Shown here one piece after another: positions 8,971-17,663 of a stretch of 64,000 nucleotides of DNA. The notes beneath the pieces are model-generated. The model saw only the letters and a list, made by a program, of their open reading frames with translations. It did no database searches and was not told the origin of the DNA. Origin of the DNA: Hoylesella saccharolytica JCM 17484 (GTDB taxonomy: Bacteria > Bacteroidota > Bacteroidia > Bacteroidales > Bacteroidaceae); the NCBI RefSeq assembly GCF_000614205.1, contig NZ_BAKN01000006.1, forward strand, positions 52,616 to 116,615. Direction: 5' to 3'. The translations under genes were made by a program, and so were the position numbers. Positions within the stretch are counted from its first letter, which is position 1, and each line of letters opens with the position of its first letter.

Positions 8971-10810
8971 TTATCTGTAAAAACGATTCAGGTTATCTAC
9001 CGCGCGGTTAAATTTTTTGACATTGATGCGATAGTTGGCAACCGGATTCATCTTAGCATCGTAGACGTCAAGACCACCTTCCGGCTGTTTTTCCAATATC
9101 GAGTCGCCTTCTATAACAAAAGCGTAGTTTAGGTTACTGCCCACGATATGCCATCCCCGCCCACTTTTATCGCTGAGCAACTTACCCATACTGTAATCGC
9201 CTGTAGGGTTTTTTACGCCCAGATAATCGTGCATCAGCGTGGGTACAATGTCGTAGTGGGTGGTGCGATAAGTGTGCTTTTGGGCAGACTGATGCGGAAA
9301 ATGACAAATCAGCGGCACACCGATTTGCCACACAGAGAAGTTTCCGTTGTGTCCCCAATAATTCTTTTTGTTTTCGTTAAACTCTTGTCCGTGGTCGCCA
9401 CTGATGATAACAACCGTATGATCAAGCATTCCTTGTTGTTTCAAGGCATTGAAAATGCGACCCAGCAAGATATCATCCTGATAACAGGTATTGCGATAAA
9501 GGTTAAAGAGAGGGGTGGGGTCAAGGTCGTTGTTCAGCTTCGTATAGTCGGCATAAGCCACGCTGGTGTGAACTTTCGGTTGTCTTTTTCAGACAATTCA
9601 AAGCTATGGGGGAGGTCGAAGAAGAGAAACGAGAATGTCGGACGTTTGTTTTTCTGTTCCCGATGCAAATCTGCAAGATAGTCGGTAGCAAGCTTTGTAT
9701 CGCGTTCCAGTGCAGTTTTACCCTCTGTGTGCGTGCGCAAATGGGGCACACTTCTAAATAATACGCTGGCAAAATTCGGATTTCCGAGCGTAGCACTTGG
9801 GTAAGTACGAAAGTCATAGCCCAATTTGAGCAACCGTTCTACCAATAAGGGGTTGATGCGTGCTGCCTCAAAATCTTCCCAGTAATAGCAGGTCAGTCCG
9901 AAGAAGAGACTGAAAACACCGCTCCTTGTGCCGTTGCTGCCGCTTACATGATTGGTAAACCACTGGTTTTCGGTGGCAAAACGGTAGGTATTGGGCATAC
10001 ATTCGGGGGTGAGTGCCCGTTTGTTCCACGAGTCGAGCAATATCAAAACGATATTGGGCAAACTGTCGGGGCGTACCGTTTGTAACGGTGTGATGGGGTA
10101 ACAGATGGTTCCCGAACCGCCGTTGTGCAGCTGTCGGCTGTCATTGGCAGGCTGAATGCCCATGTTAAACATCAAACTGTAAGCGGTGGTAGGGAAGTAA
10201 TAAGGTAGCAGTTTGGCGCTTCTTACCACCGATGTATGCGAAACAAACGAGCCGTAGATGTGCGATAAGTGGGCAAAAAGAGTACAGAAAACCACCGTTG
10301 CCATCACTATTCCTACATAGCTTTATGCTTTCGCTGCCATATCCATTGCGACAGTCGCCATATTGCATACACACCAACACCTAAGCCGATAAATAACAGT
10401 ATTTCTTTGACATACAGGCTCGCGTTAAACGTAAATATATCGCCCGCACCGGGACCAAACACCATGTTTAAAACAAAGCCGTTAATGTGAAAGCGATATA
10501 AGGCATAAACTTGCGCATTGAGCTGATTGAGTAGGCACAATAGCACCACCAGCGATACCTGCACCCAGATGGCGGTGCGCCGAAAGCCCATCCACACCAG
10601 CAGCATATACAGCAGGTAAGGAATAAGGGCAAACATGGCGGCGTGCGAAATGCACGAGGTAATGAAGAAAAGATACCCGAAAAAGTCCATCAGTTCTATG
10701 GTGCTGCTACCGAAAAGGTAACACATCAGTTGCACGGCAAGCAGCAGTGTAGAGGCTGCATAAAACAAAAAGCCGCGTTTCAGCAGGTCTTGCGTGGTAT
10801 GTTTTTCCAT
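8971..10810 (-). CDS. YejM/PbgA-like inner-membrane protein: DUF3413-type TM domain plus sulfatase-fold domain (two frameshifts)
   Basis: About 613 residues when two missing bases (near 10316-10322 and 9569-9573) are restored; as written it appears as three pieces. The N-terminal ~200 residues hold about five hydrophobic helices resembling DUF3413. The rest is an alkaline-phosphatase/sulfatase fold: NIVLILLDSWNKRAL (metal D), SGSNGTRSGVFSLFFG (T/S position), FFDLPHS, ISGDHGQEF and WGHNGNF. Relatives include enterobacterial YejM/PbgA, which governs outer-membrane lipid and LPS homeostasis, and phosphoethanolamine transferases. A membrane-anchored periplasmic domain is expected. A -7 promoter motif lies at 10870-10877. 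Confidence 0.85.
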
Positions 10811-10869
10811 CGTTGTGTGGTTTTTATAATGTTTGGGGTTTGGTGTAGCAGGTATTATTGTCTGCGCTG

Positions 10870-10877
10870 CAAAGGTA
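10870..10877 (-). promoter_or_regulatory. Bacteroidetes -7 promoter element for the YejM-like gene
   Basis: Minus-strand TACCTTTG followed by C fits the TAnnTTTG consensus of the Bacteroidetes housekeeping sigma factor. It lies about 60 bp before the start codon at 10810, with no competing gene between. Confidence 0.6.
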
Positions 10878-10941
10878 AATATTCTTGCTAAATATAAGGA
10901 GAGAAAAAGGGGAAAAGGCGGTTAAAGGTGGAAAAGTGAAA

Positions 10942-11921
10942 AGGTGAAAGGGCGGATTTAAAGGTGAAAGGGTGAAAAAGTAAAAGAGTGAAAGGGTGAA
11001 AAGATGCAGCCACCAGAATAAAAAGTCAAGGAGTAAAAGATGTAGCCGTTACATCAAGCGGTAAAAGCAAGTAATGCAGCTCACCTCTCCCCTTGAAAAG
11101 GGGAGATAGAGAGGGGATGTATCCATGTATTTTTATTCTATAATTGTGGTGTTGGCCATTCTTTCCCCCTTCGTCTTTTTCACTTTTTCACCTTTAGGTA
11201 GCTTACAAATTGTTACTTTTTTAACGTTTGAGAACACTCCTTGTTTTCTTTTTTCGTTACAAATAACTTTGTTCAAATAGCGAAAAATTTTCGTTTATTT
11301 GGTCAAATATCAGCTTTCAAAATCCAAAAGCATAGGTTTTGAGTTGTAAAAGCATAGCTTTTAGCATGTAAAACATCATCTTTTGGAGGGTAAAACCTAT
11401 GCTTTTACAAGCCGAAAAACGCGGTTTTAGGGCGTTTTAGAGGGGTAAAAAGAGGGTGAAAGTTGATGATAAATGTGCAATGGACTCATAATCAGCGATA
11501 TATACAACCGTAAAATCCTTGCGTTTTTACGAGCAAAGAATAAGTTGGTGGCTTCGATTGGCACTCTCGCGAGGTTGCTTCCAATTTCTTGACAACCCCT
11601 AAACTTACAATTTGTAAGCTACTTAAAGGTGAAAAGGTGAAAAGGTGGAGGGATGAAAAGATTATAGATACGGCGATTATAGAACAAAATCGGGTAAGTA
11701 AATCCCCTCTCAATCTCCCCTTTGCAAGGGGAGAGGTGAGCTGCATTACTTGCTTTTACCTCTTGATGTAACGGCTACATCTTTTTACTCCTTGACTTTT
11801 TATTTTGGCGTCTGCATCTTTTCGCCCTTTCACTCTTTACCTTTTCACCCTTTCACCTTTAAATCCGCCCTTTCACCTTTACCTTTCGGGAAGGTTAGGA
11901 GGGGATGTAGAAAGCTAAAAA
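10942..11921. mobile_element. Gene-less MITE-like element, copy 1 (long terminal inverted repeats)
   Basis: Two ~275-bp arms, 10942-11216 and 11604-11880, are near-perfect inverted copies. Each contains GTGAAAGG-type short tandem motifs, the block TGTAGCCGTTACATCAAG, TAATGCAGCTCACCTCTCC, a CTCCCCTT/AAGGGGAG palindrome and, at the inner end, CTTACAAATTGT. Between them is a ~390-bp core with an array of 22-bp-spaced palindromes. The right side shares about 40 further bases (to about 11921) with copy 2 at 31497-32450, which is inverted relative to this copy. No convincing protein is encoded. It fills the gap between the YejM-like gene and the hemolysin III gene. The element looks non-autonomous, but no transposase or target duplication was seen. 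Confidence 0.85.
11304..11430. repeat. 22-bp-phased array of AAAA-N7-TTTT palindromes in the element core
   Basis: Units begin at 11326, 11348, 11370 and 11392 (exactly 22 bp apart), with weaker units at 11304 and 11415. They read AAAAGCATAGGTTTT, AAAAGCATAGCTTTT, AAAACATCATCTTTT and AAAACCTATGCTTTT. The first and fourth are exact reverse complements, so the array can fold on itself. The same order is kept, inverted, in copy 2 (31990-32092), and the same layout is kept in copy 3 (54345-54448). Confidence 0.85.
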
Positions 11922-11941
11922 GATTCTTGTTCATTCCTCCT

Positions 11942-12610
11942 TCATCCAACATATACATACTGCATCAAAATATCCCAAACGGCAATGATATGGCAGATGC
12001 TGCCCAAAAGCACAAAAAAGTGGAATACGGTGTGCATGTATCGACGCTTGTTAATACTGTAAAATACGGCGCCAGTGATATAACTCACTCCCTCGGCGAT
12101 AATCCATACCAACGCACCGGTTGAAACACTGTTGACCAAAGGTTTGAAAGCAACGAGCACACTGAGACCCATCGCAACGAAACAGATGGTTTCCAAATGA
12201 CTGTGCGACTGTAAATGACGAAAGCTGAGTACGGTTCCAACAAGCGCACAAGTCCAGATAAAGATAAACAAAGACCAGCCCCAATAGCCTTCTTGACGTA
12301 GGGCGAGCAATGTAATGGGCGAATAGGAGCCGGCAATATGCCAGTAGATGGCGGCATGATCCCAACGTCGCAGTCGTTCTTTCCACTTAGACCAGCCGTT
12401 CAAAGCGTGGTAAAGGGTGGAACTGAGATAAGACATTAGCATGCCGAAAAGGTAAAGAATAACGGCAAAAGTGGCCCAACCGTTGGGCGAACGGCTGCAA
12501 TAGAATAAGAAAAGAATGCCGACAACGACGCCAAGAATGATGCCGGCGGCGTGCGACCAAGCATTCCACAACTCTTCTTTATGACTGAAATATAGTTTTA
12601 TCCGTTTCAT
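11942..12610 (-). CDS. Hemolysin III / PAQR family integral membrane protein
   Basis: 222 residues with about seven transmembrane helices. Family-typical polar motifs lie in helices: WSHAAGIILG near the N-terminus, SSTLYHAL, RRWDHAAIYWHIAGSYSP and, near the C-terminus, HTVFHFFVLLGSICH. The conserved His, Asp and Ser residues form the presumed metal site of the PAQR/hemolysin III superfamily. Full length for the family (usually 205-225). The cellular role is poorly known; the haemolysin name is historical. It is transcribed away from the MaoC-like gene and its 3' end abuts the repeat element. Confidence 0.88.
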   Translation of the reverse strand: MKRIKLYFSHKEELWNAWSHAAGIILGVVVGILFLFYCSRSPNGWATFAVILYLFGMLMSYLSSTLYHALNGWSKWKERLRRWDHAAIYWHIAGSYSPITLLALRQEGYWGWSLFIFIWTCALVGTVLSFRHLQSHSHLETICFVAMGLSVLVAFKPLVNSVSTGALVWIIAEGVSYITGAVFYSINKRRYMHTVFHFFVLLGSICHIIAVWDILMQYVYVG

Positions 12611-12949
12611 TTCGTTGCTTCACTTTAGCAGATTCGGGGATATTGGAGCGTGTTTGGCTATCCCCTTTCGGCTTACTTTTCGTGCCGAAAGGTAACGATT
12701 TATTTTGGGTTTACAACCCGTAAACCTGCGGAATATGGAGAGGGTGAGAGAAGAAAATATTTGTTCAGGTCGTTTCTTTTGCTTAATTTCGCTGTCGGAA
12801 AAGGTAAGCGAATGTGTCAAACACGTATTCATACTTATCCTAATCGCATTAAAGAGAGCGTTCGACAAAACTTGTCTTCCTTCTCGCACCATTAGAAACG
12901 GATGGGGTGGAAACTTTTTACTACACGATAACATACAAATTAGATTATA
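12611..12949. other. Divergent intergenic region with two small hairpins
   Basis: Separates the 5' ends of the hemolysin III gene (minus) and the MaoC-like gene (plus). It contains CCTTTCGGC (12664-12672) pairing with GCCGAAAGG (12684-12692), and GGTTTAC (12710-12716) pairing with GTAAACC (12722-12728). Both could act in either leader. No convincing gene or clear -7 element was seen here. Confidence 0.5.
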
Positions 12950-13414
12950 ATGAGCAAATTAGTTGTTAACTCTTACGAAGAGTTTGCTGCCCATCTGGGC
13001 GAAGAACTGGGGGTGTCGGATTGGTTGCAAATCGATCAAGAACGTATCAACCTGTTCGCCGATGCAACGCTTGACCATCAATGGATACACGTAGATGTGG
13101 AACGCGCTAAGAAAGAGAGTCAATTTCAAAGCACCATCGCGCACGGATATCTTACGCTTTCTCTTCTGCCGTATCTATGGGAACAAATCATCGAGGTGAA
13201 TAACATCAAGATGTTGGTGAACTATGGTATGGATAAAATGCGGTTCGGACAAGCGGTTGTGACGGGAAGTAGGGTGCGACTGGCTACCAAACTGCACGCC
13301 ATCAGCAATATTCGCGGTATTTGCAAAACCGAAATCGAATTTAAAATAGAAATCGAAGGACAGCGTAAACCCGCCCTTGAGGGCATCGCCACTTTCCTTT
13401 ATTATTTCGAGTAA
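12950..13414 (+). CDS. MaoC-like hot-dog dehydratase
   Basis: 154 residues, a full-length single hot-dog domain. The signature FADATLDHQWIHVDVERA (Asp and His of the hydratase motif) is followed by IAHGYLTLSLLP, typical of (R)-specific enoyl-CoA hydratases and MaoC proteins. Expected cytosolic activity is hydration of enoyl-CoA or enoyl-ACP; the natural substrate cannot be told from sequence. It is a single gene closed by a strong terminator 27 bp after the stop. Confidence 0.88.
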   Translation: MSKLVVNSYEEFAAHLGEELGVSDWLQIDQERINLFADATLDHQWIHVDVERAKKESQFQSTIAHGYLTLSLLPYLWEQIIEVNNIKMLVNYGMDKMRFGQAVVTGSRVRLATKLHAISNIRGICKTEIEFKIEIEGQRKPALEGIATFLYYFE

Positions 13415-13440
13415 TCACTCGTGCGGACCTCGAATAAAAG

Positions 13441-13485
13441 TAACGCTCTCCCCCTTTCTCAATTGATTGAAGGGGGAGAGCGTTA
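13441..13485 (+). terminator. Intrinsic terminator after the MaoC-like gene
   Basis: A perfect 16-bp stem, TAACGCTCTCCCCCTT (13441-13456) with AAGGGGGAGAGCGTTA (13470-13485), a 13-nt loop and a TCTTTT tail. It starts 27 bp after the stop codon. Confidence 0.9.
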
Positions 13486-13495
13486 TCTTTTGGAG

Positions 13496-14011
13496 CATCA
13501 TCAATTCAACGACCGATAAAAAGGAGAGAAGAGAGGACACAGCGAAAAGAAAAAGAGAAAAAAAGATGATTAAATAGGACATCATCAACCCATCAACCGA
13601 TAAAGAAGAGGAAGGATTTAAGGCAGCGGATAAAAGGAGAGGAAAATTTATCAGCAAATGATATTCAAACAATTCGTTGACAAGAAAAAGGGCGAATAAA
13701 TATGTCCTAAACGATGGGTAGACTAGGAAATATAGACGCTAGTACTCCTCAAACAATATCTTAACCAGAAAAGATACGGGTAAATATCTTTCAAACGAGG
13801 GGTGGACAATAAGAAAGAGAAGAGGAAACCTCTTAAACGACATGCCGACACCCTAACACATTATTTGCCTAAACCCCTCTTTATCAATTAGGTACAATCA
13901 AGTTGTTTGCCCAAACCCCTTTTTATCAATTAGGTACAAGCAAGCTGTTTGCCCAAACTCCTTTTTATCAATTGGGTACAAGCAAGTTATTTGCCAAACC
14001 TTTTTCTATCA
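13496..14011. repeat. Degenerate 42-bp tandem array downstream of rnr
   Basis: The gap between the MaoC-like terminator and the rnr stop is built of ~42-bp units. The last four are well conserved: TATC anchors at 13882, 13924, 13966 and 14007 within units carrying CAAACCCCTTTTTATCA and GGTACAAGCAAG. Older units (TCAAAC or TAAAC starts from about 13665) are diverged. At 13496 and 13580 the block CATCATCAA recurs exactly 84 bp apart, as does CCGATAAA. The last unit runs into the rnr stop codon. No frame is open through the array. Confidence 0.8.
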
Positions 14012-16244
14012 ATCGGCAAGTGTAAAATCAAGTTGTTTTTTCTCCAAATTGGCGCGAGCCACCTGAATACGAATTGCATCGCCCAACTGGTACTTGCGAT
14101 GACGACGACGACCAACCAGACAATAGTTCTTCTCGTCGAAATCATAGAAATCATCATCCAGATCACGCATCGGCACCATGCCTTCACAGTGATTTTCGTC
14201 GATTTCGCAGTAAATTCCGTAGCTGGCAATGCCGCTGATATGCGCGTCGTAGGTCTCTCCGAGATGATCACTCATAAATTCAACCATTTTATACTTAATC
14301 GAGTCGCGTTCTGCATTCTGTGCAATCTGCTCCATATCCGACGCGTGTTCGCACAGCTCCTCATAATGTTCCTTATTGGCACTCCGACCGCCAGATGCAT
14401 AACGCGTAAGCAAGCGGTGAACCATCAAGTCGGGATATCGCCGAATAGGACTGGTGAAATGGGTGTAATAATCGAATGCCAAGCCAAAGTGACCAATGTT
14501 GTGGATGCTATACTTAGCCTTCATCATTGCGCGTAATGCGATAGTTTGTATCACGTTCTGCTCGGGCCTCCCCTCCACATCGTCCATCAGTTTATTAAGC
14601 GACCGGGCGGTTTCGCCTTTCGTTCCGGCGGTCTTCAGCTTGTAGCCAAACTTCACGATGAACTCGCGCAAACTCTCCAGCTTCTGTGGGTCGGGATTGT
14701 CGTGAATGCGGTAGGGCAATGTTTTGGCCGACTGTCCGCGACTTGCATTCTTCCCATTCGATGCGCCGCCCGACTGCCCCTTTCACTTTTCCTACGCTCT
14801 CCGCAACGGTCTTGTTAGCCAGCAACATAAATTCTTCAATCAATTTGTTGGCGTCCTTTGAACTTTTAAAGTACGCCCTAATCGGCTTACCGGTAGCGTC
14901 GATGTCGAAGTGCAATTCCTCCCTGTCAAACTTCACTGCGCCGTGTTTGAATCGTGCGTTGCGCAGCTTCTTTGCAAATGTATCAAGCATAATTAAGTTT
15001 TCAGCGTTCTCTCCCTTGTAGCCTCCCTTTCGAGCAGGCGGGGCGGGCATCCCCGTGCCGTCTACCACACCATTATCTTCAAGAATTTGTTGCACTTCCT
15101 CGTAGGCATAGCGCCGATTGCTCTTTATAACGGTGTGCACGATGCGCGACCGCCGAATTTCAGCATTTTTGTCCATCTCAAACACCACGCTGTATGCCAG
15201 TTTCTCCTCGTCGGGCCTCAGCGAGCAGATGAAGTTACATAAACGTTCGGGCAGCATAGGTATCGTGCGGTCTACCAGATAAATACTTGTAGCGCGCTTA
15301 CATGCCTCTTTGTCGATAACGCTCCCCTCTCTAACGTAGTAACTTACATCAGCGATATGTACGCCCACTTCCCATAAGTTTCCACTCAATCGACGGATAG
15401 ACAATGCGTCGTCGAAATCTTTTGCATCTTTCGGGTCGATTGTACAAGTAAAAATATCGCGAAAATCCTCTCGGCGAGCAATTTCCTCCGCATCAATCTC
15501 TGCAGATATAGCTTCGGCAGCCTGTTCAACCGCCTGAGGATAAGTGTACGGCAGTCCGTATTGCGCCAGAATCGTATTCATTTCCGTATCGTTGTCTCCG
15601 CCGGGCCCCAGCACGTCAACAACTTCGCCCATTATGTTCTTGTGATCAGTATCAGGCCACTGAGTAATCTTTACCACAGCATTATCGCCGGTTTTTCCTC
15701 CTTTGAGCTTTCTTTTAGGAATAATAACATCGTGCACATATAGATTTTCGGGCGTTACCAGAAAGGCAACATCGCGCTCAACCCGAAGTTTGCCCACAAT
15801 TTGGTCTTTACCTCGCTGCAGAATCTCAATCACTCGCGCTTCTTTAATGTGGCGCGCGCGCCGAGCCAGCAATTCAACTCTTACCCGATCGCCATTTAGC
15901 GCCGACCTCGAATTTCTTTCGCTTACGAAGACCTGATCGGAGCCATCATCAGGAACAAACGAGTTTTTTCCATTAGATTTTCGCAGAAACCTTCCGTCGA
16001 GCACCTGCGTTGTTTGGTTAAGTCGGAATGAACTGTCAGAAATTTTTGTCAGATAATCCTCCCACGTCATTTCGTCCATCACGTCGATAGCCAGCATCTT
16101 CATCGGATGAGTTACCAAGCGTAAACTTTTAAAAATCTCTTTCAGCGAAAAGGTCTTGCCCGGCTGTGCACTGAAAAAGTCTTGCAATTTCTCGGTCAAC
16201 TGCCTCTTGTTAAGGCGTTTGCCACTCTTTTTTCCTGTCTTCAT
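14009..16244 (-). CDS. rnr: Ribonuclease R (one frameshift)
   Basis: About 744 residues. The frame breaks at 14777-14780, where a run of four G (minus strand) should be three. Correction gives KGQSGGASNGKN running into LPYRIHDNPDPQKLE. Order: N-terminal winged-helix RNase_II_N; cold-shock-like OB domains; the RNB catalytic domain (IDPKDAKDFDDALSIR with its metal-binding aspartates, HIADVSYYV, SIYLVDRTIPMLPERLCN); the RNB end FTSPIRRYPDLMVHRLL; and a C-terminal S1 domain. It is the processive 3'-5' exoribonuclease for structured RNA. The start at 16244 (MKTGKKSGKRLNKRQL) is preferred over one at 16286 because it avoids overlap with the upstream gene. Confidence 0.92.
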
Positions 16245-16263
16245 ATCTGTTTTAATTTTTCTG

Positions 16264-16794
16264 TTACAACTCAAATCGTCCTTCATCGCCCTCTTCGCGC
16301 AGCTGATACCTCAGCACACCGGGGGCACAACCAAACTCTTTTAAGCAGGCATAGTACAAGTTGACGGGTGTGCCCAATTTACTCAGTGCAGCTACATCCA
16401 CCAGCGGAAGCTCTGTATAGCGCAGCAGTTGTAGGGCTGTTTGCAGATACCAGCGCGTAGTGAGCGTACGCAGATTCATCCCCGTCAGAACGAGCAGTGT
16501 AGCCGATAGTTCGTCAATGGTAATTCCTCGACTTCTGCAAAAATTTTTAAGTTGGCGCGTGTCGCTCATTAGAAAGTTCCTAAAATCGTCAAGAATACGA
16601 ATACCCGTCGATTGTTTATCATGCGACAATGGAACATAAAATAGTTCACCGTTGCGATTATACTGCACCATTTTTGTAAAAGGTGGGATAAACAAGTCGT
16701 CGAACGTAAACTGTGGAGAAAAATTAGAGTTCTTCACACGTTTGCGATAAATCTGTTTCTTTTCTTTCAAGTTCAACTCTTGATAGCTTTCCAT
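16264..16794 (-). CDS. AraC-like helix-turn-helix protein
   Basis: 176 residues. The C-terminal ~100 residues look like the AraC double helix-turn-helix domain: RNFLMSDTRQLKNFCRSRG, then LSATLLVLTGMNLRTLTTRW, then VAALSKLGTPVNLYYACLKEFGCAPGVLR, which matches the second HTH and its conserved post-helix segment. The N-terminal ~70 residues are not recognised. It probably binds DNA; the ligand and targets are unknown. It lies 19 bp upstream of rnr on the same strand and may be co-transcribed with it. A good promoter is seen upstream (16833-16863). Confidence 0.65.
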   Translation of the reverse strand: MESYQELNLKEKKQIYRKRVKNSNFSPQFTFDDLFIPPFTKMVQYNRNGELFYVPLSHDKQSTGIRILDDFRNFLMSDTRQLKNFCRSRGITIDELSATLLVLTGMNLRTLTTRWYLQTALQLLRYTELPLVDVAALSKLGTPVNLYYACLKEFGCAPGVLRYQLREEGDEGRFEL

Positions 16795-16832
16795 TTTGAT
16801 TACGCGTGTTCAGTTTTTCGGTTGATTTTTCG

Positions 16833-16863
16833 CAAAAATACAATCTTTTTTATTACTTTCCAA
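16833..16863 (-). promoter_or_regulatory. Promoter of the AraC-like/rnr operon (-33 and -7 elements)
   Basis: On the minus strand TTTGG (16859-16863) is followed after 19 bp by TATTTTTG (16833-16840). This is the expected spacing of the TTTG / TAnnTTTG Bacteroidetes promoter, about 40 bp before the start codon. Confidence 0.7.
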
Positions 16864-16886
16864 AGATTTGACAAATATTTTTTCTC

Positions 16887-17092
16887 TTTTTTATTAAGCT
16901 CACTATATTCTATTTAATAAAACTACTTTATTTCATTAAGCCAAATAGTGTATAATTAATAAATCGTTACTTGTTTATTAAGTCTAATATATTTTACTTA
17001 ACAAAAATCTACTTTGTTATTAAATTAAATAAGAGCAATTTAATAAACGAGAACAATTTTATTAAATAGAATATAGTGAGCTTAATAAAAAA
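16887..17092. repeat. 36-bp perfect inverted repeat enclosing an AT-rich stretch
   Basis: The arm at 16887-16922 (containing TTATTAAGCTCACTATATTC) recurs exactly as its reverse complement at 17057-17092. The ~134 bp between are very AT-rich and hold a diverged copy of the arm (TTATTAAGTCTAATATATTT from about 16976). No coding frame is seen. It could be a small hairpin element or a binding region; its function is unknown. It lies just upstream of the 42-bp array before pncB. Confidence 0.85.
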
Positions 17093-17109
17093 TTGATTTC
17101 TTAGGGGTT

Positions 17110-17612
17110 AATAGCTGAAATAGCTATTAAAAATAGAGATGGTTTGAAAATCATTAAATAAAGGTCTGTTAGAAAAATACATATTTATAGAGGTATCAGA
17201 TAAAGACTTATAAAAAAGATAATCGTTGAAAAAGCCATCGAATAAAGGGTTATAAAAAAGGTTCTTTTCTGAAGGATTATCAGTTAAAGATTTATCGCAA
17301 ATCTATCTTTTTATAGATTTGTTAATGAAAGGACTATTAAAAATCACTTTTTTGAAGAGCTATCAGAAAAAGATATGCTAAAAAAGTATTCGTTTAAAGA
17401 ATTATCAGATAAAAAACCGTTAAAAAGATATCAATTTATGGAGCCATCAGATAAAGGGTTATGAAAAAATCTTTTATTTTAGAAGCTATCAGATAAATAA
17501 CTCTTAAAAAGCTATCACTTTATAGGTTCATCAAATAAAGGATTATGAAAAGGCCTTTTATTTTAGGAGCTATCAGATGAAGGACGATTAAAAAGGTAAT
17601 TGGATAGCGATG
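17110..17612 (+). repeat. 42-bp tandem array upstream of pncB
   Basis: The anchor TATCAGATAAAG or a variant occurs at 17152, 17194, 17236, 17278, 17320, 17361, 17403, 17445, 17487, 17529 and 17571: ten steps, nine of 42 and one of 41 bp. Units are AT-rich (type TTTTAGGAGCTATCAGATAA followed by a TTATGAAAAA-like stretch). Alternate units are the more alike, giving an 84-bp super-period. Stops occur in all frames, so it is not a peptide repeat. It ends just before the pncB promoter. Confidence 0.85.
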
Positions 17613-17632
17613 CATTATTCGGATTTTCTTTT

Positions 17633-17640
17633 TAACTTTG
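17633..17640 (+). promoter_or_regulatory. -7 element of the pncB promoter
   Basis: TAACTTTG followed by C matches TAnnTTTG. It is 24 bp before the ATG at 17664, so the upstream in-frame ATG at 17610 lies before the promoter and is unlikely to be used. Confidence 0.6.
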
Positions 17641-17663
17641 CTGCGTCACCTTATAAACACTTC

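Noticed and set aside
11304..11430. CRISPR array
   Set aside because: Units are 15-bp palindromes with 7-bp spacers, not 25-45-bp repeats with similar-sized unique spacers, and no cas genes are near. The 42-bp arrays have diverged repeats without constant units.
11492..11771. Open frames of 60-84 codons inside the repeat elements (also at 32076-32345 and 31692-31991)
   Set aside because: They run through inverted-repeat arms and palindromes. The same arm yields different peptides in each copy, so they are accidental.
12620..12934. A 104-codon minus-strand open frame upstream of the hemolysin III gene
   Set aside because: Low-quality composition, overlaps open frames on the other strand, no recognisable domain, and its region holds two hairpins instead.
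17610..17663. Start of pncB at 17610
   Set aside because: The -7 element at 17633-17640 lies after it, and the family N-terminus begins at the ATG at 17664.
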